A DNA stretch of 64,000 bases from Coenobita brevimanus (lineage: Eukaryota > Arthropoda > Malacostraca > Decapoda > Coenobitidae), in assembly GCA_032717465.1 (NCBI GenBank), contig CM064655.1, positions 18,823,835 to 18,887,834 of the forward strand, read 5' to 3'. This document shows, piece by piece, positions 21,272 to 31,703 of the stretch. Positions within the stretch are counted from its first letter, which is position 1; each line of letters begins with the position of its first letter. The position numbers and the translations under genes were made by a program. The notes beneath the pieces were generated by a model. The model saw nothing but the letters and a program-made list of their open reading frames with translations. It was not told the DNA's origin and searched no databases.

Positions 21272-22807
21272 ATGGCTGCAACCCCAAGAGTTAAGAAACT
21301 TCTGATGCACGCCACCAAGTTAAAGATCATTAAGATGGAGGAGGGTCAAGGAAACACTGCTATCGGGAGAACCCTGGGACTGGCTGAATCTACGGTGAGA
21401 ACTGTGTGGAAGAACCATGAAGCCATAAAGGCTGTAGTGAAGATGTACGGTGCCTCTAACCTAGACAGCCGTTTGCGCGTGGGAAATCGTGCTATGATAC
21501 TAATGGAGCGCTATCTTGCCACCTTCATAATGAGGAAAGAAAAGGAAAGTGTTCCACTGAATGGAAGATTTATTCGGAACCAAGACCAGCTCTTTTACAA
21601 GGCAGCATCTCGCAGGTTAAAAGTGGAAAAACCTTTCAGGGCATCGGTTGGATGGCTGGACCGTTTTCTCAAGGGCAAGGAACTCCGTTACGTGAAAGTG
21701 TCTGGTGAACGTGCCTCTGCCGATGTGCTGGCCGCGAGAGACTATCCTGCAATATTTCGAGCGATTATTGAAGAGGGACAGTACACCAAGGACCAGATCT
21801 ACAACATCGATGAAACGTTGTTATATTACAAGGCCATGCCCAAATCAACTTACATCGCTAAAAGACAGAAACAAGCCCCTGGTCGCAAGCTCCAGAAGTG
21901 CAAGATGACGGTAATGTTCGCTGTAAACCTGTCTGGGAGCCACAAGATGAGGCCAGTTGTTGTATACACAGCTTCACACCCAAGGTGCTACAAAAACCTC
22001 ATGAACATGGATGCAAGTGGCGTGTATTGGTACAAGTCCGCATATGGTTGGATGACCGGGAACATAATGGCAGACTGGTTAACGAGGCGGTGTGTCCCTG
22101 ATGCCGGGGTCAAGTGTCGAGAACTGGGCATTCCATTTAAGATGCTCCTTGTGCTTGATAAAGCACCAAGTCACCCTCCATACCTTGAAGATCTTCATAA
22201 AGATTGTCTTGTTGTGTTTCTGCCGCCCTGCACGACGTCACTAGTGCAGCCACTGGATCAAGAACTAATTGCCACAGTGAAGCATTTCTACCATAAGCAA
22301 GTGTACGACTACCTATGTAGGAAGACCGACACACAAGAGGAGCTTCATGCCCTACAAGAAGATCACCACGAAGACCTTGATGAGGCATCTGCTCCCGTTC
22401 TATCTCCACCAGCAGCTGTATCCCGACCTGCCACAGATGCCATGACTGTTGAAGCATTTTGGCGTAACTTTACGGTGAAGGATGCAGTTGAATTTCTCCT
22501 ACAAGCCTGGCACCAGATTACACCTGCAACGGTGAACCATGCGTGGCGAATGCTCGTGCCTCACTTATGCATCACCCAGGAGACGGCCATTCAACCACTG
22601 GCCAAGGCTGAGGCAGCAACATTGACAGCAGCACAAGCTGTACCAGGTTTCAAGGACGTTACATTGGCGGACATACAAGAAGTGCACACTGCAACTGAGG
22701 AACAGCCTCCCGAGGAAGTGTTGCAACGGATAGATGAGGTTGACGCAGAGCCCGACGCCAGACAGAGTCAAGTTGAGCAGCCTAGCAGGATGGAAGGCAG
22801 GACTGAG
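21272..22807 (+). pseudogene. Tigger-like transposase, 5' part (512 codons) up to the LTR insertion
   Basis: The start is the ATG at 21272 in a strong context (ACCATGG). A Psq-type HTH occupies about residues 5-50 (NTAIGRTLGLAESTVRTVW). A CENP-B-type HTH follows at about 85-140 (ASRRLKVEKPFRASVGWLDR). The DDE core has Asp180 in IYNIDETLLYY, Asp296 in LLVLDKAPSHP and Asp329 in QPLDQELIATVK; 32 residues separate the last two. The usual Asn after the second Asp is Lys here. An acidic tail follows. The frame is open to the LTR junction; the last residues of the raw frame come from the LTR. The gene continues at 28647. Confidence 0.9.
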
Positions 22808-23819
22808 TGTCACGGGGTTTTTAAAGATTATACAATATTAAAGGATAATTATTCAATAATACTGAGAGCAGGACAATGAATTGTCTTGTGAAAATCAAGC
22901 AATGATTACTTTATGCTAGCTTGCTTTGCCGATTCTCTAAGGACGAGAATTTACAAACTTTCTCAGCAGTACACAGCAGAGACTAATTCCTCACAATTCT
23001 GTTTGTTAGTACTGTTAGCCTCAAGAGAAAGTGACTTCACCCCTGACAATCAATAACTGATGCTATTAATGATAACAGATTCTTGCTGATGCATTAACTC
23101 CTGGTTACACAACGGATTTTAGTTAATAAAAAGGACTGGCCTAAGTACCAGTTATGAATAGCAAAGCATTTATGCAAGCTAGGAGCTGCAACTAGAATAA
23201 GCTTAATATGGAAAATAAAACACGAGTTTACATTACATTAAGCTCGAGAAAAAGAAGTTAAATTTATTGATTACAAAGAAATAAATTAACATTACATGAG
23301 TCTTAAGATGAGTTCAAATAAGGAGATCGCACTCACTCGCTCACTCAAAAGCTAAACTCTTAAGCCTAGGAAAAAACGATAAGAAATACTGGTCAGAAAA
23401 GTGGACAAAGCGGATGTCTGGGTGTCGTTACTGAGGAAGGACACTGCACACGCTGAGTCTTTCGCCCATCACACTAGGTGGAAATTCAGGAACTGGACAA
23501 CGGCGGCACTGCTACGCTCTGGGCCCAGCCTGCTTTCACGGTGCTCAAACCTTGACTGACTTCAAATTGTGGGAAAGAGGCGAGTGTTGTGGCCGCATTG
23601 CTAACGGCTAGAATGAGCAAAACACGCCCATAATAAATCGCTCAGCGGAAGGTCTAATGGCTCGCACAAAGACGATCACTTATGACACAGTGAAAAATTG
23701 TTCTGAAAACACTCCCGACCGTGTGAATACGTAGCGGTTAAACTGAACGATAAACACTGGGATTCCACTAGAGTTCGCTGTTTCCCACAAAAGTTGATGT
23801 CATGAGCTGACTCGTGACA
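22808..23819 (-). repeat. LTR (3' LTR in element orientation), gypsy-like copy 2
   Basis: 1012 bp, TGTCACGGGG to CTCGTGACA. It lies inside the Tigger transposase gene. Confidence 0.92.
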
Positions 23820-25019
23820 TTACGCCCTATCAAAAGTGAAATTTTTTTCTCAGGAAAAAAATTTCAGTATACTTATATATAAATCCTACTCAATCACACA
23901 AGATTCACATTGTGGTGTATGTGTGCTGTCCTGCTACAGGAGAAAGTCACAGTCGCCAGTGAGTGAAAAAACCTTGTATTTATGTTAATAAAAGCAAGCT
24001 TGAGAGAAAAACTCCGTGACGATGGTGAAAAATCCTGTACTCAGGTCAGACTGAGCGAAAAGTTCGCTACATTTACATTAACAACTAATTGTTATGTAGC
24101 ATGATGTATGTAATACATGGTGTAGGTGTGACAGTTGTGGTGTAACTGTACCTACGTGTAAAATTACATAATGCAAATTTATAATAAATATTGACGACGA
24201 GTCAGAAGAGAAGGGGCGGCAGCATGCGACAGGGATGACCAGCTGATCTGCACGGCAATGCTGCACCCACCAGCTGCACCTGCGAAAGGAATCAGAATGG
24301 AGCATCAAAAGTGTCATTTCTCTCTCTCTGCCTAGCAATCAGTACTTATGTCATTATTAACCAGGAAACGAAGTCTTAGGATTCACAATTCGCTCAGGAC
24401 TCTTATAGTTTACTGGTTAACGCTTATTAACTAGGAAACGTGCCAGTTCTTGAATTGCTCAAATCTCTTAGAACGGGTAGTTTACAAGTTAACCTAACAT
24501 TATTAACTAGGAAACGTGCCAGTTCTTGAATTGCTCAAATCTCTTAGAACGGGCAGTTTACTGGTTAACCTAACTCTACACTTACGACTAATAACAGGAA
24601 GCTGAGAATCGCTACGCAATCTCGAGCAGGTCACGTTTTAACACCCACCGTGGGTGTGAACACTCATGTGGATAATGTGCATTCTCCGGGAATCCTCAGA
24701 GAGGCCCACAGCTCAAGACGTTCCACAAGGTAATTCATACACAGCCTCGGACTGTCTCTGCAAAGTTCTCAAACTTCCTCTTAACGTTCATTACATATGT
24801 ATATACAGGCCCTTGATATACTGTGTCCTGTGGGGCCAACGGGTGAGACGTCAGGTCTACACTTGTAACTGGGAACCAGGCTGGTCCTTGGATTACTCAA
24901 ATCTCTGAGAACGCCTATCTTACGGAACCCAGCATACAACAGTTGCCTGTATTAGTCATTAATTAGTAGGTGAGACATCAGGTCTGCACCTACGTTACCA
25001 CTGCCCTGTTTCTCAACTG
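23820..25019. other. Non-coding 3' region of gypsy-like copy 2
   Basis: It matches 9411-11368 of copy 1, without the TTAA MITE. It contains three adjacent about 70-bp repeats at 24355-24570. No coding sequence is recognised. Confidence 0.75.
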
Positions 25020-26088
25020 CTTCAGAGATTATGGATGTGGATTCAAAAAGCACAGGAAGGACATGTCCCTGATTGGTGTTACGTGGACACACATTGAAGG
25101 AACGCACAAAACTATCTATTTCTCGTCCCATCCGTGGCCAGCAAAAGTCAGCTCAGATACGGCCCTGGGTTTTCCTCTTGCCCATGTGACCTCCTGAGGC
25201 TGAACAATGACCCCATTCTAACACTGCTTGGCGGTACTTGGCGGGAACGACAAACTGTAGTCGAACCTCGCCCTGGGGTGTTCGTGATTCATGGTACAGC
25301 CATCCTTGTTTACGCAGGAACTTGGCTTGACCTCCCCGTGAATACTTTATCACTCTACCTTTTTGTTTCTTTCACACGGCAGCAAGTGTCGGGTCAGAAT
25401 GTTGTTCTTGAACAACAATTTGGCTACACATCAGATCTTGCGGCGATTCAGTGGTCACTGGGGTGACACAATCTGGAGCCTCAGTCATGGCTCGTGTTTC
25501 TGCAGCCGAAGTCTGAGTAGCGTCATCATCGGTGCAACTATACTTGGCACTGGGAATATTGCCTGTGATTAGGTCAAATAAAGGTTCTGGCATGACAACT
25601 GCGACTGTCGTACCAGTATAAAATGGAGATGCCACCTGGATACGTGCCTCATAGAACAATCTCACTGATCCATCAATAAGGATAGCATGGATCTGTCGAC
25701 CTGTGTACTGCTCAGGCCAAACTAGACTCTGCTTTACAGAGCAACCTGAGGACCCGTTGTCTCTCAGGACCTTCACAGGGATGTCTCCCACTAACCCTGG
25801 CTGAACAAGGAAGGCACTGTCACCTGTGGGAGGGCCTGTGGAGGAAGCAGCTAGCCACTGATTAGGCTGCTGAATAAATGATGCAGCACACATGGTGCCT
25901 TGAAAATTACTTACTTGAGGGGTCGTACTCACTGCCTGGGGAGATGGAGCATTGGCTATCTGTGGAGGGGGGTTCACTGTCGCCGTGGGACTAGTGAACT
26001 GTGAGGGAGTACCCGTACTGCTAGGGACAACAGCTCCGTGCTGCTGCTGAGGAACGAAGGCTGAGTTCGCCTCCTGCCTTCGATACAC
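25020..26088 (-). pseudogene. Protease-like region joined to integrase zinc finger, copy 2
   Basis: Minus frame 25372-26088 holds a Pro/Thr/Gln linker and the protease-like VKVLRDNGSSGCSV and FDLITGNIPSAK. Frame 25153-25353 holds the integrase N-terminal EWGHCSASGGHMGKRKT. In-frame stops separate the parts: one at the LAAV junction (25372), one a CGA-to-TGA change at about 25150. There is no RT, RNase H or integrase core, the same gap as in copy 1. The D-N-G in place of D-T/S-G in the protease motif is shared by both copies. Confidence 0.75.
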
Positions 26089-27311
26089 TGGGGCTGGTGC
26101 TGAAAAGGTTTGTCCTGTCGGTCAATTGCGTGGCTGATAATGCTGCTGGTTAGGGCACACTGCTGCTGGTTAGGGTACCTGTTGTACCTCTTCCACTCAG
26201 GTTTCTGAGTGTTTTGCCCCTGGTCCTTCCACTGCGGTTTTGGACCTTGGCCATTATTCTGAAAACGGCCTTGTTGCTGGGGTTCAGTCTGAGACGGTTT
26301 CCCAGATGTATCAGGTTTCCTGTTCCAGGTATGCTGCATGCGTGTTTGATACCCGTATGCAGTGAAGAATGCGTCAGCCTTCTTTACCATTTGGCTAGCA
26401 TCTCTTACCTGGCAGATCTTAAGCTGAGCCATAAGTTCAGTAGGCCACGACTTTTCCAGCTGCGTGCGCAGCATAAGGTCAATTATCCCCTCACGCTTGG
26501 AAGGAGTTTCATCTTTCTCCATCCACTCATCTAAGTAAGCAGTAAGCCGGTCAAGAAACTGAACGGCAGTCTCTTTATCCTGTAAACGCACTCTCATGAA
26601 CTGACTCTTGGCGTTGTCAACTGTGAGACCGTACGCTTTGACGAGTGCAGCGTTCATCATCTCATACGTGAGATTGTCTCCACGAATTCTGTAGAGAATA
26701 TCGAGGGCAGAGCCCTCAAACAGGCTAAGAAACTGAAGCCGCTTAGCTGCTTCATCCAGCTGGTAAAGTTGAGCCATGTCTTCAAAACGAGCTATATATG
26801 GCTCGATTCGCTCGCCTTCCTTGTATGGGGGAAGCTTGATGTGTGGGGTCGCCAGAACATGTGCAGGGAGAACGCTTGTGGAGCTTGGGCCAGGTGCACC
26901 AGATGTGTCTGAAGCCAAGGAATCTCGCTTGAGCTTCAGCATTTCAATTTCATGCTTTTCGCGTGCTTCTCGCTCGGCATGTTCGTGTTCTCGTTGTTCT
27001 CGCTCGTATTCACGTTCTCTCTCTTGTTGTTCTAACTCGAGTTGACGTTCTCTCTCACGTTGTTTTTGCTCGTATTGGTGGTGTTCTTGCTCTTGTTCTA
27101 ACTCGAGCTCGCGTTGTTTTTGCTCGTGTTCACGTTCTCTCACGTTCCTCGCATTGTTTCCGCTCGTGTTCACGTTCTCTTTTGCGTTCTTCACAAGCAT
27201 CTTTCTCATATTGTTGCTCGTAATTAAACCGTGAGAGGACGTAGCTTTTAATTTTTCTGGGTCAGTAAGGCCCATATCTTTAGCTTCCTGTACATAGACG
27301 TTGGCTGCCAT
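25974..27311 (-). CDS. Gypsy-like gag, copy 2
   Basis: Minus-strand frame of 445 codons from the ATG at 27309-27311. A short N-terminus (MAANVYVQEAKDMGLTDPEK) leads into a Glu/Arg/Gln-rich coiled-coil-like stretch (about residues 55-125). The gag core follows (HIKLPPYKEGERIEPYIARF, LFEGSALDILYRIRGD, KSWPTELMAQLKICQVRD), then a basic Gln/Asn-rich tail. No clear CCHC knuckle is seen. Comparison with copy 1 shows that the true frame passes into the protease-like region. Here a deletion and frameshift near 26130-26160 makes the last about 60 residues out of frame. Its role would be capsid formation and RNA packaging. Confidence 0.75.
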   Translation of the reverse strand: MAANVYVQEAKDMGLTDPEKLKATSSHGLITSNNMRKMLVKNAKENVNTSGNNARNVREREHEQKQRELELEQEQEHHQYEQKQRERERQLELEQQEREREYEREQREHEHAEREAREKHEIEMLKLKRDSLASDTSGAPGPSSTSVLPAHVLATPHIKLPPYKEGERIEPYIARFEDMAQLYQLDEAAKRLQFLSLFEGSALDILYRIRGDNLTYEMMNAALVKAYGLTVDNAKSQFMRVRLQDKETAVQFLDRLTAYLDEWMEKDETPSKREGIIDLMLRTQLEKSWPTELMAQLKICQVRDASQMVKKADAFFTAYGYQTRMQHTWNRKPDTSGKPSQTEPQQQGRFQNNGQGPKPQWKDQGQNTQKPEWKRYNRYPNQQQCALTSSIISHAIDRQDKPFQHQPQCIEGRRRTQPSFLSSSTELLSLAVRVLPHSSLVPRRQ

Positions 27312-27631
27312 GATGCTAACTCAATCTAAATAACTAGCGACTCAGTACTGACTGCAATTTTTTCAGAGAAAGGTGTCAATAATCAAGAATAAAGAATATA
27401 GGCACAGGTTAGTGGTGACCAGTTTTATCTAATTAAATTGGTAAAGAAAGAAAATTAAACAAACAACTGACTTTGAAAACTATTATGTAAATTAATAAAA
27501 ATGAATCAATAATCACCAGTAAGGTAGTGCCTATAGACTTTAATGATAAATACCTAAGTATGAACGAGTGAGTATTATCTCGTTAATAGCTTTAGAGCTA
27601 GGAGTTAATATCCTGGAATGAGGTCGCCAAT

Positions 27632-28641
27632 TGTCACGGGGTTTTTAAAGAGTATGCAATATTAAAGGATAATTATTCAGTAATACTGAGAGCAGGACAA
27701 TGAATTTTTTGTGAAAATCAAGCAATGATTACTTTATGTGGCTTGCTTCGCCGATTCTCTAAGGACGAGAATTTATAAACTTTCTCAGCAGTACACAGCA
27801 GAGACTAATTCCTCACGATTGCTGTTTGTTAGTACTGTTAGCCTCTAGAAAATGTAACTTCACCCCTGACAATCAGTAACTGATGCTATTAATGATAGAT
27901 TCTTGCTGATGCATTTACTCCTGGTTGCACAACGGATTTTTTTAAATAAAAAGGACTGGCCTAAGTACCAGTTATGAATAGCAAAGCGTTTATGCAAGGT
28001 AGGAGCTGCAACTAGAATAAGCTTAATATGGAAAATAAAACACGAGTTTACATTACATTAAGCTCGAGAAAAAGAACTGTTAAATTTATTGATTTCAAAG
28101 AAACAAATTAACGTTACATGAGTCTTAAGATGAATCCAAATAAGGAGATCGCATTCACTCGCTCACTCAAAAGCTAAACTCTTAAGCCTAGGAAAAAACG
28201 AAAAGAAATACTGGTTAGAAAAGTGGACAAAGCGGATGACTGGGTGTCGTTACTGAGGAAGGACACTGCACACGCTGAGTCTCTCGCCCGTCACACTAGG
28301 TGGAAATTCAGGAACTGGACAACGGTGGCACTGCTACGCTCTGGACCCAACCTGCTTTCACGGCGCTCAAACCTTGACTGACTTCAAATCGTGGGAAAGA
28401 GGCGAGTGTTGTGGCCGCATTGCTAACGGCTAGAATGAGCGAAACATGCCCATAATAAATCGCTCAGCGGAAGTGCTAATGTCTCGCACAAAGACGATCT
28501 CTTATGTCACAGTGAAAAATTGTTCTGAAAACACTCCCGACCGTGTGAATACGTAGCGGTTAAACTGAACGATAAACACTGGGATTCCACTAGAGTTCGC
28601 TGTTTCCCACAGAAGTTGATGTCACGAGCCGACTCGTGACA
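27632..28641 (-). repeat. LTR (5' LTR in element orientation), gypsy-like copy 2
   Basis: 1010 bp. The adjoining leader (27312-27631) contains, against the LTR, the complement of TGGCGACCTCATTCC (27615-27629), a candidate primer-binding site also present in shortened form in copy 1. Confidence 0.92.
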
Positions 28642-28646
28642 CTGAG

Positions 28647-28976
28647 CTGTGTATGTCAAACATTAGCAAGATCCTTGCTGCCATGGATAAGCTCAAGGAA
28701 GAGGTGAAGGAACAGGAAGTGAACAACCTAAGAACGGAGGAACTTCTGGTTGGTCTCGACAAACTCTTCCGTTTGTACACAGACAGGCACAGGGAAGAAA
28801 TAAACAGGAGAAGACAGACTCTCATAACAAGCTACATACAGGCGGCTCAGGTTGGTGAAATTGCAGAACCAGCGACATCGTCTGCTCCTGTTCCTTTTGA
28901 GGATGAAGAGGATGCGATGTCAGAAGTGTCAGCATTGGAGTTTGAAGGGTTTATGGCCGAAGTGAGTGACTGATGC
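28647..28976 (+). pseudogene. Tigger-like transposase, 3' part (about 109 codons)
   Basis: Immediately after the right CTGAG duplication the frame continues that of 21272-22807 without a shift. It is charged and helical (SKILAAMDKLKEEVKEQEVN), with an RRRQTLITSYIQAAQ basic stretch and an acidic end (SALEFEGFMAEVSD), which is the usual C-terminal style of Tigger transposases. The stop is at 28974. Together with the 5' part the length would be about 621 residues. I see no stop or frameshift apart from the LTR insertion. Confidence 0.85.
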
Positions 28977-29329
28977 TCCTGGGGAAGGTGATCAAGAGGA
29001 GTCTGTGGAGGGAAGTGTTGATGTGGTAGGGAGTGCAGCGCTGTAAGAGTTGCCTCGCCTCGGAACCCCTGTTATTTAAGGTCATCAGGCCTGGTGTCTA
29101 CTGTTGTTAAGGTGACTACCCATATTTTTGTTATTGTAGCTAAAGCTTTAGTACAATGTCTGAAACATATAACCTTTATTATGTCTCTAAGGGCCAAAAA
29201 ATGTCCAGGTATGAGGGGGCACCGCCTATATGTAATTATTCCCATGAAATTATGTATTCCTAGTACGCGAATTCCCAGTGCGCGAGGTCGTGGACCGCCT
29301 AATCTCACGCACACTGTGCGAGCCTACTG

Positions 29330-29680
29330 TATCACTAAATGTCAGACCAAGGTACAGTACCTGTTCAATGATGTCCGTCGTTCCTTAGCATCATTACCTT
29401 TCCCAGCCCACCTGCCGCTAAAGTATCGCTCACCTACGCTACGCACCTAAACGAACACTTGTGGCACAGTTCATATATATTTAACATTAAGTACAGTATA
29501 AGTTATCAGTAAATGTCAGACCAAGGTCCCGTACCTGTTCAATGACGTATGTCGTTCCTAGACGTCCCTATCTCCTGAGGACACCTGCCGCTGAGGTATT
29601 GCTAACCTGTGCTACGCACCATAACTTATGCCATCACGAGGATATGTGGCACATTTCACTTACACTTCACACTATATCAT
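29330..29680. repeat. 169-bp satellite-like array, right block
   Basis: It continues the unit cut at 20910 (TATCACTAAATGTCAGACCAAGG), then a second unit at about 29504. Units are slightly longer here (about 174). A more diverged relative is visible at about 29755-29900 (CGAACACTCGCAGCATGTTT). Confidence 0.85.
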
Positions 29681-30498
29681 ACACAAATACATGACCACCA
29701 CAATGATTCCACCCCAACCTCTGCAATTATTCCCTTTCTCCCTACGGTTCAACGTGACTGTGATGCAGCATCCTTCGCCGGGAGAGTACGATGCAACGCT
29801 ATTGTATTGGCACATGCCACACCCCTTCACGAACACTCGCAGCATGTTTGACGTATATTTCACACAATTCCATACGCATTTTCACTATCAGAATCACAAT
29901 AATTCCATCCCTAAACACCTCTAATTATCTCTTCCCAATTATGAAGCGTACATGATGCCTGCCCCATTTCGCACTGTGGTTTATGGCGTCCACAACGTTA
30001 ACTAGTTCCATAATTTCATCAAGCCAGTCACAATATCTTTCACACAAATACAGTTTAGGCATTGGCTTCATTATATACGTATTTGTACTCACGCATAGGG
30101 CCTAGGGGAGAGTGAGAGGCAAAACCCCGCTACAGTGAACACTCGTATTGCTTCTAAGCCTAACAAATGATAACAGGCACAGTTCCTTTTCGTGACATAT
30201 ATCTATGTTCCATCGACAGTATCACATACAAATATGCTCACAAATAGTGGATTATCACACTGAGTCCATAGGGGCTTCAGCTTGGGCGGGAGGGGGAGAA
30301 TTAGTAGGAGTTTAAAAGGGACAGGACACGTGACACAGCCCTACTGCCTGGCTACTTGGAAGAGACTGAGGTTTATTGCTACGTGCTGAGCCCCAATGCC
30401 TAACCAGGGGAAAGCGACACGCTCGCTAGAATGCATCAAAATTTGACGCAAATTGCCCAGAAACTTAATATTTGGTGAATTTTTTTGTGCTTAGGAAC
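29681..30498. other. No recognisable gene; decayed satellite then unique sequence
   Basis: Right part of the 11.9-kb TTAA element. Only short frames; nothing is identified. Confidence 0.5.
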
Positions 30499-30570
30499 GC
30501 GATTCGCGTGGCTGTGCTTCTTTGTAACAAACCACATGGAACACGAATCGCGTGATTGTGCCTGAGAGGG

Positions 30571-30994
30571 TTAAACAGCCATGGAGACATCAGACGTCCC
30601 TGTTTCAGTCCCACATTTAGATCAAAGAACTCACTCAGCTCACCATCCACTCGCACCATAGCCCTAGCTCCATCATACATACTCTTCACAGCACTTAGCA
30701 ATTTCCCCTCCACTCCATATATTCTTAGTACCTTCCACATACCTTGCCTATCTTTTCTGTCATAAGCTTTCTCCAAGTCCATGAAGGCAACATACACTTT
30801 CTTTTCCTTCTCTAGATACTTCTTCACTAAACATCTTAGAACAAATATCTGATCTACACTCCTTTTTCCCTTCCTAAATCCCCCTTGTTCTTCTCCAACT
30901 AGCTCCTCTGTTATATACCTAACCTTATCAATGAGTGTTCTACCATATAATTTTCCAGTCACACTAACAAGGCAAATACCCATGTGGTTACCAT
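30571..30994 (-). pseudogene. RTE copy D: RT core segment right of the TTAA element
   Basis: The minus strand gives EELVGEEQGGFRKGKRSVDQ, YVAFMDLEKAYDRKDRQG (the conserved RT A-box, AFMDLEKAYD) and LKQGRLMSPWLF. The element end falls immediately after the last motif. The catalytic FADD box is on the other side of the element, at about 18540. This pairing is the best proof that both pieces are one LINE. Confidence 0.8.
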
Positions 30995-31540
30995 GTCAGG
31001 ATAGATAGATTGATAGAGAGTGTAACAGATAGAAGCACCAGTCAAGGTGTGGGAATGGGAAATGTGTCAGTGAGAGTTGACCAAAGGAAATGTGTCTGCA
31101 TTTCTGTAAGGAATGCCAGGCATTCACTATGTCACCAGAAAGGCTACATACACACAGACACACGGGCTGCTCAAACATTCACATGTGTCTTGCACACGTG
31201 ACACTAGCCCTCCTAGGGAAGGATGGAAGAGTTAGAGAGGCAGAAAGGGGCTAGCGATCGTAGTGAGGGGTTGTAGAGAAAGAGAGAGGGGTCTAATGGG
31301 AGGTAACAGCGGAACTCTGTACTCGTGTGTTAGAGACTTTAGTTAATATTTCCAAGACAAATAAAATTATAAATAGTCCCATACTTATCTTTACCTCTTC
31401 TGTCATTGCATGACAAAGGGAACTAAGATTATCTACTTACAAACCTACTCACATATAACTACCTCTTGTCCAAGAGTATAACTTGTGCATATCTGATCTA
31501 CAAAACGCACTACAAGAAGCTATGATGTTTCTTCAACTTC
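30995..31540. mobile_element. Unidentified 0.55-kb insertion in RTE copy D
   Basis: RTE sequence stops at TTACCATG (30995) and resumes at ACTTCTCTCTCC (31543). Other copies are continuous here (39770-39790). The insert is purine-rich (GATAGATAGATTGATAGAGA and GAGAGAGGGG stretches). The first part, to about 31419, starts TGTCA and ends ATGACA, vaguely LTR-like, but no duplication supports that. A CAT on either side is the only possible target duplication. Confidence 0.4.
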
Positions 31541-31703
31541 ATACTTCTCTCTCCCCTTTTCCTTTGTATAAAAGAACAATTATACCTGATTTCCTGTCCT
31601 CTGGAACCCTTCCCTCTTCCCAAGCCAATCTACACAACTTCCATATCCACTCCACAACAATCTCACCCTCATACTTCAGCATTTCACCACACACTCCATC
31701 AAT

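Larger units (their letters stand above)
22808..28641 (-). mobile_element. Gypsy-like LTR element, copy 2 (non-autonomous)
   Basis: LTRs at 22808-23819 and 27632-28641 with TGTCAC...GTGACA ends. The 5-bp duplication CTGAG is at 22803-22807 and 28642-28646. It has the same minus-strand architecture as copy 1: gag, protease-like, integrase-type zinc finger, non-coding tail. The element is 5834 bp, shorter than copy 1 mainly because it lacks the TTAA MITE. The LTRs differ from each other at many sites near their starts (for example GATTATACAATATT against GAGTATGCAATATT), so the insertion is not very recent. Confidence 0.92.
20911..29329 (+). mobile_element. Tigger/pogo-like DNA transposon, split by a gypsy-like element
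   Basis: The left end CAGTAGGTTCGCACAGTGCG (20911-20930) matches CAGTAGGCTCGCACAGTGTG read inward from 29329. TA flanks at 20909-20910 and 29330-29331, within a 169-bp satellite unit that continues correctly on the other side. Subtracting the LTR element and one duplication leaves about 2.58 kb, a normal size for this group. It has one transposase gene, divided at 22807. Confidence 0.92.
18662..30570. mobile_element. TTAA-flanked piggyBac-like element carrying nested insertions
   Basis: TTAA lies at 18658-18661 and 30571-30574. The ends are CCCTCTCATGCACGAT and, read inward from 30570, CCCTCTCAGGCACAAT. The joined flanks fit the RTE reverse-transcriptase sequence (CCATGTATATATTAAACAGC against CCATGAACAGATTGAACAAC at 35257). 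Subtracting the Tigger-like element leaves about 3.5 kb, mostly tandem repeats, with no transposase. A palindromic ACGCGATTCGCGT-like motif repeats near the right end (30499-30560). The type is assigned from TTAA and the CCC start only. Confidence 0.75.

Noticed and set aside
30993..31419. Solo LTR starting TGTCA and ending ATGACA
   Set aside because: No matching target duplication, no second copy in the window and no defined terminal symmetry beyond five bases.
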